This document shows positions 37,610 to 46,272 of a stretch of 64,000 nucleotides of DNA, piece after piece. The notes below the pieces were generated by a model. The model was not told the DNA's origin. It saw only the letters and a program-made list of their open reading frames with translations, and did not search any database. Position 1 is the first letter of the stretch; each line of letters opens with the position of its first letter. The position numbers and the translations under genes were made by a program. The DNA is from Rhizobiales bacterium TNE-4 (GTDB taxonomy: Bacteria; Pseudomonadota; Alphaproteobacteria; Rhizobiales; Beijerinckiaceae): contig JAHRCV010000005.1 in NCBI GenBank assembly GCA_019083985.1, forward strand, positions 83,965-147,964. The letters run 5' to 3'.

Positions 37610-38581
37610 TCAGGCAAGTCCGATATCTTTGAGGATGCCTGTGATGCGTGTGATCTCAGCATCGATGAACTTAGCGAAAGCTTCGCCGGACAGATAAATC
37701 TGCGTCCAATCGCGCTTCTCACACTCTGCTTTCCAGCCAGCGCTCGCGTTCAACTTGTCAAACAACCCGATGAGCGCCGCACGCTGTTCATTGCTGATGC
37801 CCGGAGCACCGAACACGCCGCGCCAGTTGAACAATTCGACATCAATGCCCTGCTCTTTCAGGGTCGGGATATCGATGCCCGGCAGGCGCTTGTCAGACGA
37901 CACAGCAAGGGCGCGCAACTTGCCCGCCTTGATCTGCTCAACGAATTCGCCAAGACCCGAAATACCGCATGACACCTGATTGCCGAGGAGTGCGGCCTGA
38001 GCCGGTCCGCCACCGGCATAAGCCACATAGCTAACCTTCTTGGCATCGAGGCCAACAGCCTTGGCAATCATGCCCGCCAAAATATGGTCGGTGCCGCCTG
38101 CCGAGCCGCCAGCCCATGACACTTTCGCGGGATCGGCTTTGAACGCCGCGATCAGATCCTTCATCGTCTTGAAGGGTGAATCATTCGGCACAACGATCAC
38201 TTCGGCCTCACCCGTGAGACGGGCGAGCGGCACGGTGTCCGTCATCTTGACCGGCGATTTATTGGTAATCAGCGCGCCGACCATGACCATGCCACCAACC
38301 ATGATGACATTGCCCTGACCCTTGCGCGCACCAAGGAACTTGGGCAATCCGACGGCGCCGCCTGCGCCCGGCGCATGCTCAAGCTGGAAATTCTCAACGA
38401 GCTTCTCAGCCCGCATCACTTGTTCGATGGAGCGCGCTGTCTGATCCCAACCACCACCCGGTGCTGCAGGAACGAAGATATCGAGCTTCGTGAGAGCTTG
38501 GGCAAAGGCGGTCTGCAATCCGAGCGCAGCAACGGATGACGCACTGATACCTGCAAGCAGAAAACCACGGCGGTTGAGCAT
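37610..38581 (-). CDS. tctC: Tripartite tricarboxylate transporter binding protein (TctC/Bug family)
   Basis: A 323-residue periplasmic protein with a signal peptide beginning MLNRRGFLLAGISAS (an RR pair, possibly Tat) and ending near AFA-QAL. Bug-family features are VPAAPGGGWDQTARSIEQVM, EHAPGAGGAVGLPKFL and KVSWAGGSAGGTDHILAGMIAKAVG. The PGGGWD form is typical of TctC proper. The start follows CGGGAGAAAGAC. It heads the tctCBA operon and likely binds a citrate-like acid. Confidence 0.93.
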   Translation of the reverse strand: MLNRRGFLLAGISASSVAALGLQTAFAQALTKLDIFVPAAPGGGWDQTARSIEQVMRAEKLVENFQLEHAPGAGGAVGLPKFLGARKGQGNVIMVGGMVMVGALITNKSPVKMTDTVPLARLTGEAEVIVVPNDSPFKTMKDLIAAFKADPAKVSWAGGSAGGTDHILAGMIAKAVGLDAKKVSYVAYAGGGPAQAALLGNQVSCGISGLGEFVEQIKAGKLRALAVSSDKRLPGIDIPTLKEQGIDVELFNWRGVFGAPGISNEQRAALIGLFDKLNASAGWKAECEKRDWTQIYLSGEAFAKFIDAEITRITGILKDIGLA

Positions 38582-38960
38582 GTCTTTCTCCCGTTAAAAA
38601 CGGCCGTTGAGCCGGCCTGTTGTGCATACCCGCATTTAACGAGGGCCGACGCCACTCGTCAAATCACCGCACATTTTATGCACCCTCAACAGGGGTGCGC
38701 CCGGGCGCGCGTGCTCAATCCGACGGCATCATCTCGAGAGCGTGCGGACAAACAACGCGCGATTCGGAACAAGGCCTCATCAAAAAAACGTTGTGACGCA
38801 ACGACATTTATCACTTAAAGCAACGCACGAAGTGACATGGAGAGAGCTTGAAGCCTTTCTTTTCAACGGAAAATCGCATGCCTATGCCAGAAACCCTGCG
38901 ATTTTGCGTTGAAATACGATAAAGTAGCTTTGTTAAATGATTCGGGAGGGATTTTTCCCC
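38582..38960. other. Intergenic region upstream of the HU gene and tctC
   Basis: A 379-base non-coding stretch between divergent tctC and HU genes. It holds the candidate HU promoter near 38909 and a short inverted repeat CGTTG/CAACG at 38789-38803. I see no gene in it. Confidence 0.6.
38909..38938 (+). promoter_or_regulatory. Candidate sigma-70 promoter of the HU gene
   Basis: TTGAAA at 38909-38914 and TTAAAT at 38933-38938 are separated by 18 bases. They lie 22 bases before the HU start codon. The match is good for an alphaproteobacterium but is unsupported by other data. Confidence 0.4.
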
Positions 38961-39371
38961 ATGGCTAAAGCGACTAAAACTGCTGCAAAGAAGGCCCCGG
39001 CGAAAGCCAAGGCTGCTCCGAAGACAGCCGCCAAGGCGGCTCCGAAGGCTAAGGCGGCTCCGAAGGCTGCTGCTGCTGGCGCGAAGGTGAAGACGGTGAC
39101 GTTGAGCCTGCGTCAGCTGGCTCACGAAATCGCCGAAAAGCAGGAGCTCGCCAAGAAGCAGGCTGTTGCGATCTTCGAAGAAATGGTGGGCGCTGTGACC
39201 CGTCATCTCAAGAAGGGCTCGAAGGTCCGTATCAACGGCCTCGGCACGCTCCAGATCCGCAAGCGCGCTGCTCGCATGGGCCGCAACCCGCGCACGGGCG
39301 AGCCGGTGAAGATCAAGGCCAGCAAGAAGGTGGCGTTCCGCGTCGCCAAGGAACTCAAGGAAGTCATCTAA
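38961..39371 (+). CDS. HU-family DNA-binding protein with H1-like Lys/Ala/Pro N-terminal tail
   Basis: A 136-residue protein. Residues 1-49 are almost only Ala, Lys, Pro and Thr in repeated PKAKAAPK-type units, resembling eukaryotic histone H1 tails. Residues 50-136 are a complete HU/IHF domain (LSLRQLAHEIAEKQELAKKQAVAIFEEM, KVRINGLGTLQIRKRAARMGRNPRTGEPVKI). The RNPRTG arm is the DNA-intercalating beta ribbon. It should bind and bend DNA as a dimer, with the tail adding non-specific contacts. The start follows GGGAGGG. A strong terminator follows at 39401. Confidence 0.92.
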   Translation: MAKATKTAAKKAPAKAKAAPKTAAKAAPKAKAAPKAAAAGAKVKTVTLSLRQLAHEIAEKQELAKKQAVAIFEEMVGAVTRHLKKGSKVRINGLGTLQIRKRAARMGRNPRTGEPVKIKASKKVAFRVAKELKEVI

Positions 39372-39400
39372 GACTCCTTGGTTCGCTCTTGCGACCGATG

Positions 39401-39427
39401 AAACGGGGTGCTTCGGCGCCCCGTTTT
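39401..39427 (+). terminator. Intrinsic terminator after the HU gene
   Basis: An 11-bp stem AAACGGGGTGC / GCGCCCCGTTT (one G-T pair) closes a TTCG tetraloop and is followed by T-rich sequence. The A/T ends could make it act in both directions. It lies 30 bases after the HU stop. Confidence 0.85.
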
Positions 39428-39563
39428 CATTTGGTGCTGCCTTTTATCAGTCTTCCCTGCGCACGCGATGCAACCAATGCAGGCCAGCCTGCTTGGAATG
39501 CGCCTCGACGGCAGAGGATGCGTTTGGCACAGTCGGCCTCCCTTCTCCCGGTGGCAGCGTGAT

Positions 39564-40805
39564 ATGAATCAGGACATTGATGGTTTTGCAGCGTGGATGC
39601 GTCTCGCCGCTGCGCTTCTGATTGGCACGCTCGGCGGCGTCGGCATGTGGTCGGTCGTGGTGGTACTCCCGGCCGTTCAAGCCGAATTCGCTGTCGATCG
39701 CGGAGCCGCCTCCCTGCCCTATTCGCTGACCATGATCGGCTATGCCGTTGGCAGCGTGTTTATGGGCCGCTGGACGGATCGCGTTGGCGTGTTCCGTCCG
39801 GTCGTCGCCGGCGCGCTCGCGCTGGGATTAGGGTATGTCGCGGCGGGCTTCGCGCGTAATTTGATTGAATTCGCGCTGGCACAAGCCGTGTTGATCGCCG
39901 CGATCGGAAGCTCACCCCTGTTCGGCCCTTTGATGGCGGACGTATCATGGTGGTTCCGACGTTATCGCGGTTTTGCGCTCTCTGTCTGCGCAACCGGTAA
40001 TTACTTTGCCGGCACATTGTGGCCGCCGGTCATCAATTATTTCATGCAAGCGCATGGGTGGCGCGCGACGCAGATCGGCATGGGTATTTTCCTCATGATC
40101 GTGATGCTGCCGCTGGCTTTCCTGTTCCGCAGACCCGCACCAGCACAAGATGCACCGATCGTCACGACTGTTGTGACATCGGCACCTCAACGTGATCTGA
40201 CGCGCCCCTTCGGCCTCTCGCCCAACATGGCGCAGGTCTTGATTGCTTTTGCCGGCGTTGCCTGTTGCGTCGCTATGTCGATGCCGCAAGTGCACATCGT
40301 CGCCTATTGCAGTGATCTGGGTTATGGCGTCGCGCGCGGCGCGGAAATGCTGTCCTTGATGATGGGCTTCGGCATCGTCAGCCGCCTCGCCTCGGGCTAT
40401 ATCTCCGACAAGATCGGCGGTCTGAATACGCTGCTGATTGGTTCGTTTTTGCAAGGCGTCGCGTTAGCGCTTTACGTCATCTTTGACGGGCTTAATTCGC
40501 TTTACGTCGTCTCCGCCTTGTTTGGCCTGTTCCAAGGCGGCATCGTGCCCAGCTATGCGATGATTGTGCGTGAATATTTCCCGGCCAAAGAGGCCGGAAC
40601 GCGTGTGAGCATCGCGCTCACAGCCACCATGCTTGGCATGGCCCTTGGCGGCTGGCTCAACGGCGTCATCTTCGATTGGACGAATTCCTACGACATGGCC
40701 TTTTTGAACGGGCTTGCGTGGAACTTCCTCAACCTGTCGATTACCGTCTTCCTGATCATGCGGGCGCGCGCGATCATTGCGCGCGCCACGCCAGTGCGTG
40801 CGTGA
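39564..40805 (+). CDS. MFS transporter (monocarboxylate/OFA-like)
   Basis: A 413-residue, 12-segment permease. The first segments (LIGTLGGVGMWSVVVVLPAVQAEFAVDRGAASLPYSLTMIGYAVG) and GRWTDRVGVFRPVV loop match MFS monocarboxylate or oxalate/formate-type carriers. ATG 39564 was chosen because the frame upstream runs into the HU terminator; no ribosome-binding site is clear. Its TGA abuts the stop of the convergent Bug-family gene, suggesting joint function in organic-acid uptake at most as a guess. Confidence 0.85.
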   Translation: MNQDIDGFAAWMRLAAALLIGTLGGVGMWSVVVVLPAVQAEFAVDRGAASLPYSLTMIGYAVGSVFMGRWTDRVGVFRPVVAGALALGLGYVAAGFARNLIEFALAQAVLIAAIGSSPLFGPLMADVSWWFRRYRGFALSVCATGNYFAGTLWPPVINYFMQAHGWRATQIGMGIFLMIVMLPLAFLFRRPAPAQDAPIVTTVVTSAPQRDLTRPFGLSPNMAQVLIAFAGVACCVAMSMPQVHIVAYCSDLGYGVARGAEMLSLMMGFGIVSRLASGYISDKIGGLNTLLIGSFLQGVALALYVIFDGLNSLYVVSALFGLFQGGIVPSYAMIVREYFPAKEAGTRVSIALTATMLGMALGGWLNGVIFDWTNSYDMAFLNGLAWNFLNLSITVFLIMRARAIIARATPVRA

Positions 40806-41804
40806 TTACTCGATCTTGACGTTTGCATCCTTCACGACCTTACCCCAGCGGGCTATTTCGGCCGCGAGGAAAGGCGAGAAGGCGGGGCCGTAAAGATCGG
40901 GTATATCCGAACCGTTACGCTGCCACGCATCCTTGATGGCTTGCGTTGCAAATGCGGCTTTCATTTCCTCGATCATGCGGGCGACGAGATCTGGCGGCGT
41001 GCCTTTAGGAGCCCACACCGCATACCATGTCGAGACAACATAGCCGTTCAACCCCGCTTCCGCGGAGGTTGGCACGTTGGGAAAAGCCGGCACGCGCTTG
41101 TCGCTCGCGATGGCGAGCGCGCGCAACTGGTTCGATTGGATGCGATCCGCCGACGAACCGAGGCCGTCGAACATCATGTCGACATGCCCTGCGACAAGAT
41201 CCTGCATGGCCGGGCCGGCACCGCGATATGGCACATGGGCGATGTTCGTCCCAGTTTGCAGCTTGAACAATTCACCGGCCAGTTGATGCGTCGTGCCATG
41301 CCCAGCCGATGCGAAATTGAGCTTGCCCGGATTGGCTTTTGCATCCGCGATCAAATCCTGCAGCGTCTTCACATTCGGCAGCTTGATCGGGCTCACGACC
41401 ACGACTTGCGGCACGTTCGACAGAAGGCCGACGGGTACGAAATCGGTTTCGATATTGTAGTCGAGCTTCGGATAGAGCGCGGGCGCAATCGCGTGATGAG
41501 CGGCGCCGATGAAAAAGGTATAGCCATCGGGTGCCGCTTTCGCCGCAAAGGACGCACCGACCGTACCGCCAGCCCCGGCCTTGTTTTCAATGATGAAGCG
41601 TTGGCCGAGCTTATTTTCGAGATGGGATGCGAGCGGACGGGCAAAAGCGTCCGTACCACCGCCAGCGGCAAACGGGACAACCAGCGTCACCGGCTTTTGC
41701 GGCCATGAAGCCGCATTTTGCGCGGACAGAGAATGCGGCATCAGCAGGCTAGCGCTGAATGCAGCAGCGCAAGCCGCCCAAAGGCGGCGATAACTGTAGG
41801 CCAT
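40806..41804 (-). CDS. Bug-family solute-binding protein (orphan)
   Basis: A 332-residue periplasmic protein with signal peptide ending near LSA-QNA. Bug features are VVPFAAGGGTDAFARPLASHLENKLGQRFIIENKAGAGGTVGASFAAKAAPDGYTF split over strands, FASAGHGTTHQLAGELFK and VPYRGAGPAMQDLVAGHVDMMFD. No TctA/TctB genes adjoin it, so it is an orphan of the large Bug group; its neighbours are an MFS carrier and a membrane protein. The start follows GGGAGAGAACGACC. Confidence 0.92.
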   Translation of the reverse strand: MAYSYRRLWAACAAAFSASLLMPHSLSAQNAASWPQKPVTLVVPFAAGGGTDAFARPLASHLENKLGQRFIIENKAGAGGTVGASFAAKAAPDGYTFFIGAAHHAIAPALYPKLDYNIETDFVPVGLLSNVPQVVVVSPIKLPNVKTLQDLIADAKANPGKLNFASAGHGTTHQLAGELFKLQTGTNIAHVPYRGAGPAMQDLVAGHVDMMFDGLGSSADRIQSNQLRALAIASDKRVPAFPNVPTSAEAGLNGYVVSTWYAVWAPKGTPPDLVARMIEEMKAAFATQAIKDAWQRNGSDIPDLYGPAFSPFLAAEIARWGKVVKDANVKIE

Positions 41805-41900
41805 GGTCGTTCTCTCCCTCAGGCCGGGCGCAGGCTTCTGCCTGTCTCAAATCCGGCCTGTCTGGAAGGTAATGCAGGGCGTGATCTTGGCAATGGCGGC

Positions 41901-42860
41901 TTAGACCTCTGCCTTCGTGGCGGGAGGCTCGCCCGGCCCATCCGTTCTTGTCCCGCCACGGACCAAAAAGGCCCGGAACTGCAGCTGCAAGGCCAACAAC
42001 ACGGCAAAGCCCACCGCTTGAACCATCAAGGGCTGCCGCATGCCGGTCCATAACAGCACGACACCAGCAACACTCAGTGACGCGCACGCTAACGTCAGGC
42101 CGGCTTCAGGCTCGCCACGCAGCCGCGCCTGCTCAAACGAAGGCATCACCTTCCTGTACCGGCGGGTCAGCAGAGCTGCCCCCGCTTCGACCCATACGAA
42201 ACTCCATAACAACAAGACCGGGAGGACCGCGCCCTGTCTCCAAAGGTGCCAAGCAAGAAGCCCTGTGACCCAGGCCGCCCAAGCTTCGCCGCCACCCCCC
42301 AGCGTCAGGCGCGGCGGAAATCGGTGCAAAGGATGCAGGCCCAAAAGCCCCCCACCGATGATGATCGCGACAATGCCCACCCCATCGCCATGGACACCAG
42401 TCAGGAAGAAGCCACCGCCCAAAAGCGCTGGCGCAAACAACGCGGCCGGAATACCCGGCACATGGTCGGCGTCGTCCGCTTGCCGCATCAGGATCGGCGC
42501 CAGGAACGCACCGCCGGCAGCAGCCAGCGCATCGGGCAGGCTGCACATCAAGATGATGATCAAACCGCGACGCAATCCGTGCGGCACGCACACACCGCCA
42601 CTCAGAAAACCCATGGTAAAAAGCGCGGCCTCGCCCAGGGGCACAAGCCCCAACGCCGTACAAGGAAACCCAACACACACAAGCGGTAAGGCAAGAGCGG
42701 CCCCGCCTGCTGGTATGCAGGCGCGCGTGACGCCACCATAGGAGAGACGTGCGACTGGCACGAAAAGATGCGGGCGGGACAAGGCTGCATGCGCGACGCG
42801 ATCGGCCACGACCCACGCCGCGAATGCCGCCAACGCATTGATGAGGATTTGCGCTGCCAT
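41901..42860 (-). CDS. Divergent MraY/WecA-like membrane protein lacking catalytic Asp residues
   Basis: A 319-residue protein with about ten hydrophobic segments. Its order of motifs mirrors the polyprenyl-phosphate sugar-1-phosphate transferase family: a GG turn early (ACIPAGGAAL where PRGGG is usual), a centre GVHGDGVGIVAIIIGGGLLGLHPLHRFPPRLTLGGGGEAW where active enzymes have NxxDGxDG, then GxLLGFxxFNxxPAxIFxGDxGS. The DD pair and the GDxGS aspartate are not conserved (LGGGGE). It is therefore either a pseudo-enzyme or a remote membrane-fold relative. The assignment is by eye and uncertain. Confidence 0.5.
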   Translation of the reverse strand: MAAQILINALAAFAAWVVADRVAHAALSRPHLFVPVARLSYGGVTRACIPAGGAALALPLVCVGFPCTALGLVPLGEAALFTMGFLSGGVCVPHGLRRGLIIILMCSLPDALAAAGGAFLAPILMRQADDADHVPGIPAALFAPALLGGGFFLTGVHGDGVGIVAIIIGGGLLGLHPLHRFPPRLTLGGGGEAWAAWVTGLLAWHLWRQGAVLPVLLLWSFVWVEAGAALLTRRYRKVMPSFEQARLRGEPEAGLTLACASLSVAGVVLLWTGMRQPLMVQAVGFAVLLALQLQFRAFLVRGGTRTDGPGEPPATKAEV

Positions 42861-42917
42861 GATGTGAGCATGGCATTGTTGTTCAATGATGCGACCCGTC
42901 CGATCCGTCGGACCCGA

Positions 42918-43499
42918 TCAGGTTTCGTGATCGATCGGCAGCACCGCATGCGATGCCAGCCATTGCGTATAATCCGGCGGCAGCAGATCGCGGCCTGCCA
43001 AAAGATGGTTCAGGTAGAAACGCGGCGGGATCAGATTGGCGTCGAGCTCTTTCACGCCCACATAGACGATGGCATCGACTGCCTCGCCCGTCTCACCCAT
43101 CCCAACACGGACGGCGCGGCGCTCATAATGGCCCGCCGCCACACCCTCATAATGATCGAGAATGTCGAGCCCTTGCGATGGCATCAGATTGAGCGTGCCA
43201 TAGGTGATGCCAGCTTCTTGGGGCACGATGTTCGCCGCCCCTCCGCCAGAAAAACGGTGCCATGTTTTATTGAAAACGAGCCCCCACCCTGAGAGACGGC
43301 CTAAAACCCGCTCGCGGACAGGTACGCCACGGGGTTTCAACCGCGCATCGTAAAGGCGCGCCATGTCCATGTTGGAACCATAGGCAAAGTACCAGACCAG
43401 ATCCTGCACGCGCATTTCCTCCCGCACCGAATCGGCGTTATGCGTTGGGACAGAGTTTAACGGCGTTTCCCCAGGTTGCGGAGGGCTTGTCATGGTCAA
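42918..43499 (-). CDS. Gamma-glutamylcyclotransferase-family protein
   Basis: A 193-residue protein with the GGCT/AIG2-like core: YFAYGSNMDMARL, GRLSGWGLVFNK, YGTLNLMPSQGLDILDHYEGVAAGHYERRAV (the Glu of HYEG is in the catalytic position). Such enzymes turn gamma-glutamyl amino acids into 5-oxoproline or act on related amides. The first ATG overlaps the start of the divergent DUF4337 gene by 8 bases; a start at 43415 (MRVQDLVWYF) is also plausible and would remove 28 poorly conserved residues. Confidence 0.87.
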   Translation of the reverse strand: MTMTSPPQPGETPLNSVPTHNADSVREEMRVQDLVWYFAYGSNMDMARLYDARLKPRGVPVRERVLGRLSGWGLVFNKTWHRFSGGGAANIVPQEAGITYGTLNLMPSQGLDILDHYEGVAAGHYERRAVRVGMGETGEAVDAIVYVGVKELDANLIPPRFYLNHLLAGRDLLPPDYTQWLASHAVLPIDHET

Positions 43500-44091
43500 A
43501 TCGGTACATGAACTCGGCCATGAGAAGGCCCATGAAGCCGCTCACAGCGAACATGATGCGCATAAGCGGATTGGCCTCCTGATTTCGCTTCTGGCGCTCT
43601 GCCTCGCTTTTGCGGAGATTCAGGCCAAGACGGCACAAACCAATGCGCTGTCACAAAACATTGAAGCATCCAATCTCTGGCAATTCTTCCAAGCAAAAAC
43701 CGTTCGCCAGACAAGCTTACGCGCGGCCTCCGACCAAGCGCGTCTCTCACCCGACGTCAATTCGCCCGCGGTCCAAAAGCAATTGGCCGATTGGAAGGCG
43801 ACGATCGACCGCTGGGAGACCGAACCTGAAACCCGCGAAGGGCGCAAGGAATTGATGCAACGCGCCCGTGACGCTGAAAAAGAACGTGACAAACAATTCG
43901 AGCGTTATCACGCCTTCGAATATGTCTCGTTGATCTTTCAACTTGCGATCGTTATCGCTTCGGTCGCCTTGATTGCGGATATTGCAGCCTTCGCCATGGG
44001 CGGGATGGTTCTTGGCCTTTTGGGCTTTGTGAGCATGGTGGGCGTGCTCGCGCATTGGTCGTGGATCATGGCGCTGTTTCACCTGTTCTGA
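43492..44091 (+). CDS. DUF4337 family membrane protein
   Basis: A 199-residue protein with a His/Glu-rich N-terminus (HELGHEKAHEAAHSEHDAHKR), one membrane segment (IGLLISLLALCLAFAEI), a charged central helical part and two C-terminal membrane segments. The order ASNLWQFFQAKTVRQT is typical of DUF4337. No function is known. The start follows GGAGGGCTTGTC. It is divergent from and overlaps the GGCT gene, and is followed after 13 bases by a cupin gene. Confidence 0.82.
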   Translation: MVKSVHELGHEKAHEAAHSEHDAHKRIGLLISLLALCLAFAEIQAKTAQTNALSQNIEASNLWQFFQAKTVRQTSLRAASDQARLSPDVNSPAVQKQLADWKATIDRWETEPETREGRKELMQRARDAEKERDKQFERYHAFEYVSLIFQLAIVIASVALIADIAAFAMGGMVLGLLGFVSMVGVLAHWSWIMALFHLF

Positions 44092-44104
44092 TCAGGATTA
44101 GCGC

Positions 44105-44422
44105 GTGAATATCTTTGAAGGGCTTTTGCCACGCGCGTTAGACGAGCAGATCGACCTTCTCGCCGCATCGGCGGGTGTCAGGATTGAACGGATCGTCTCG
44201 CGCGGACATATAAGCCCGCCCGCCTTTTGGTACGATCAAGCCGACGATGAGTGGGTCCTTGTCGTCCAAGGATCAAGCACCATCGCATTCGAGGATGGTG
44301 AGACCATCACGCTACGCGCAGGCGATCATTGCTTCATCCCGTCCCATCGCCGACACCGCGTCGAAGAGACGGCAGATCCGACGATCTGGATCGCAATTTT
44401 TATCGCGAAAGAGCAGGTTTAA
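44105..44422 (+). CDS. Small cupin-domain protein
   Basis: A 105-residue single-domain cupin. The first cupin motif is degenerate (DDEWVLVVQGSSTIAFEDGE) and the second is GDHCFIPSHRRHRVEET, with His residues available for a metal. The GTG start is preceded by AGGA. Its last 23 bases overlap the convergent LssY_C gene. Binding of a small ligand or metal is likely, but the reaction is unknown. Confidence 0.82.
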   Translation: MNIFEGLLPRALDEQIDLLAASAGVRIERIVSRGHISPPAFWYDQADDEWVLVVQGSSTIAFEDGETITLRAGDHCFIPSHRRHRVEETADPTIWIAIFIAKEQV

Positions 44423-45188
44423 CGGTCTGGAATAAGGCGTTTTTCAACGAGACCATGGGCGGGTCGGCCAGCACGTTGGGCGGACCTTCATGAAGATCCT
44501 GCGCAGCCGCAAGTCGTACAAACCCGATTTCCCCGTCGGTGAAATACCGATCGCCACCGCCATTGCGTCCATTCAACGTGGGGCCAACACCCGTGATCTG
44601 ATAGCGCGCTTCCGCCTTGTGCGCCTTGACCAGCGTATCGATCACAAAATCGCGCGCTGCATCGATATCGGCATCGATGTGATGTGTCACTTGCGCGGTG
44701 TAATGACTGAAGCCAACAGCGCGATCAAAGGTGGCCGCCCCAAGCCAGACAGGCCTGCCCTCATCGCCCTCCGGCAAGACAAGCCAGAAACGCACATGCT
44801 GTCGCTGCTTTGCACTTGTGCCGACGGGAAATTCGAATGCGAGATCTTGCACACGACCGTCGTAATAAAGGGGGCTCACAGGCGCATCGGGATAGGCACG
44901 ATGCAGGACAACCGAACTCACAATCTTGACGGATGAGCGCAGTGTGACCGGATCGGCGCCATGCCAACCCGCGGTATTCATGGCCGCCACAACATCCTCA
45001 GTTGTGCCGACAAGTCCGATATTGATGGGATCGCCAAGAAGGCCAACAGCCGTACGGGTAACCATGGGGCGCCCGTCGAGCCGTTTCTGGTAGCGGTAGT
45101 GCCGCCACAGAAACGGCATGAAGAGATAGGCAGCAACCACCCACCAGCAGGTTCCGATCCACAGCCAATGCAGCGCGAAATCGGTCAC
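44400..45188 (-). CDS. LssY C-terminal-domain protein with N-terminal membrane anchor
   Basis: A 262-residue protein. One membrane segment (WLWIGTCWWVVAAYLFMPFLW) is followed by the LssY_C domain: DPINIGLVGTTEDVVAAMNTAGWHGADPVTL, SVVLHRAYPDAPVSPLYYDGRVQDLAFEFPVG and RQHVRFWLV. In LssY proper this domain follows a PAP2-like part, which is missing here. Function of the domain is not established. It lies 10 bases after a lipoprotein gene running the same way. Confidence 0.82.
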   Translation of the reverse strand: MTDFALHWLWIGTCWWVVAAYLFMPFLWRHYRYQKRLDGRPMVTRTAVGLLGDPINIGLVGTTEDVVAAMNTAGWHGADPVTLRSSVKIVSSVVLHRAYPDAPVSPLYYDGRVQDLAFEFPVGTSAKQRQHVRFWLVLPEGDEGRPVWLGAATFDRAVGFSHYTAQVTHHIDADIDAARDFVIDTLVKAHKAEARYQITGVGPTLNGRNGGGDRYFTDGEIGFVRLAAAQDLHEGPPNVLADPPMVSLKNALFQTVKPALSR

Positions 45189-45198
45189 CTCATCCTCG

Positions 45199-45609
45199 TC
45201 AGCTTGGCGCGTACGTTACATAGCCATCGCTTTTCGCCTTGGGATCATTCAGGCGTTTATCGTTCGGCTGGAGGCATTGGAACACGATGTTGGCGATTTG
45301 CGACGTCGAGTTCTGCAACGGCTTGGTACCATCGGAGGTCACGTAAACCTTCTGGCCGAGATATTCGCAGAAGGATTGCGCTTCCAAAATGCCTTGTTGC
45401 AGGCCGTAATTGTCGACACCCTGGCCGAACGGCGAGGCAATGGCGATGGAATAGACGCCCGGCTTCACGGTTTCGATTTCAGCCCCTTCCGGGCAGCCCG
45501 CAATCAGCACACCCAACGCGCAGGGCTGGCCAAAGAAACCGGGCTGGCCGCTCGAGGTGCAACCCGTCAGCATCAGGCAGCCGAGAATGGCAAAAAACAA
45601 AGAACGCAT
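45199..45609 (-). CDS. Putative lipoprotein of unknown function
   Basis: A 136-residue precursor with lipobox LTGC (Cys17). The mature part has several cysteines and a segment EAQSFCEYLGQKVYVTSDGTKPLQNSTSQIANIVFQCL that resembles a recurring alphaproteobacterial lipoprotein pattern. The start follows GGAGACATCCT. It lies upstream of the LssY_C gene and downstream of the L,D-transpeptidase gene, all on one strand. No function recognised. Confidence 0.75.
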   Translation of the reverse strand: MRSLFFAILGCLMLTGCTSSGQPGFFGQPCALGVLIAGCPEGAEIETVKPGVYSIAIASPFGQGVDNYGLQQGILEAQSFCEYLGQKVYVTSDGTKPLQNSTSQIANIVFQCLQPNDKRLNDPKAKSDGYVTYAPS

Positions 45610-45634
45610 AGGATGTCTCCCAACACCGACCGGG

Positions 45635-46255
45635 TCAGCTTACATGCTCCAGCACCAGAACTTTGGTGCCGATGGGAACACGGCCATAAAGGTCTATCAC
45701 ATCTTCATCGAGAAGGCGGATACACCCGCTCGACACGTCCGATCCGATGGTCCAAGGCTCAGTCGTGCCATGGATCCGATAACCCAGATCGCGTCCATCC
45801 CGGTATAGGTAAAGCGCGCGTGCGCCAAGCGGATTGTCTGCCCCGCCCGGCATGAAATGGGGCAGATCGGGCTGGCGCTTGAGCATTTCGGCCGGCGGCG
45901 TCCAACCGGGCCAGATTGCCTTGCGGTCGACCCGCGCCTCACCAAACCATTGGAACCCTTCGCGGCCGACGCCGACGCCATACCGGATCGCCTGGTTATT
46001 CTCGAGAGCGAGATACAGGAAATTGGCATTGGTATCGATGACGACCGTCCCAGCCCGCTGATTATGCTGATATTGCACCAGCTGGCGGCGGTAAATCTGC
46101 GGCACCATCGCCATATTGGTCGCGCGGAAAACGACATTGTTGTCGTCGATTGTACCCGCAAACCATTGGTCTTCATTGTCGATTTCGGCCAAAGCCGATT
46201 TTGTAGCCAGCGAAGCGGCAGCGCCCAGCATCAAGGCGCGGCGTGTGAATGACAT
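45635..46255 (-). CDS. L,D-transpeptidase (YkuD domain)
   Basis: A 206-residue exported enzyme. The signal peptide carries an RR pair (MSFTRRALMLGAAAS). The catalytic motif is H162GTTEPWTIG...SSGC178IRL, the HGT-S-x-GC-R signature with nucleophile Cys178. It makes 3-3 cross-links in peptidoglycan or attaches proteins to it. L,D-transpeptidases are prominent in polar growth of Hyphomicrobiales, which fits the GPR-like gene in this window. The start follows GGAGGATGATT. Confidence 0.93.
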   Translation of the reverse strand: MSFTRRALMLGAAASLATKSALAEIDNEDQWFAGTIDDNNVVFRATNMAMVPQIYRRQLVQYQHNQRAGTVVIDTNANFLYLALENNQAIRYGVGVGREGFQWFGEARVDRKAIWPGWTPPAEMLKRQPDLPHFMPGGADNPLGARALYLYRDGRDLGYRIHGTTEPWTIGSDVSSGCIRLLDEDVIDLYGRVPIGTKVLVLEHVS

Positions 46256-46272
46256 AACGAATCATCCTCCCT

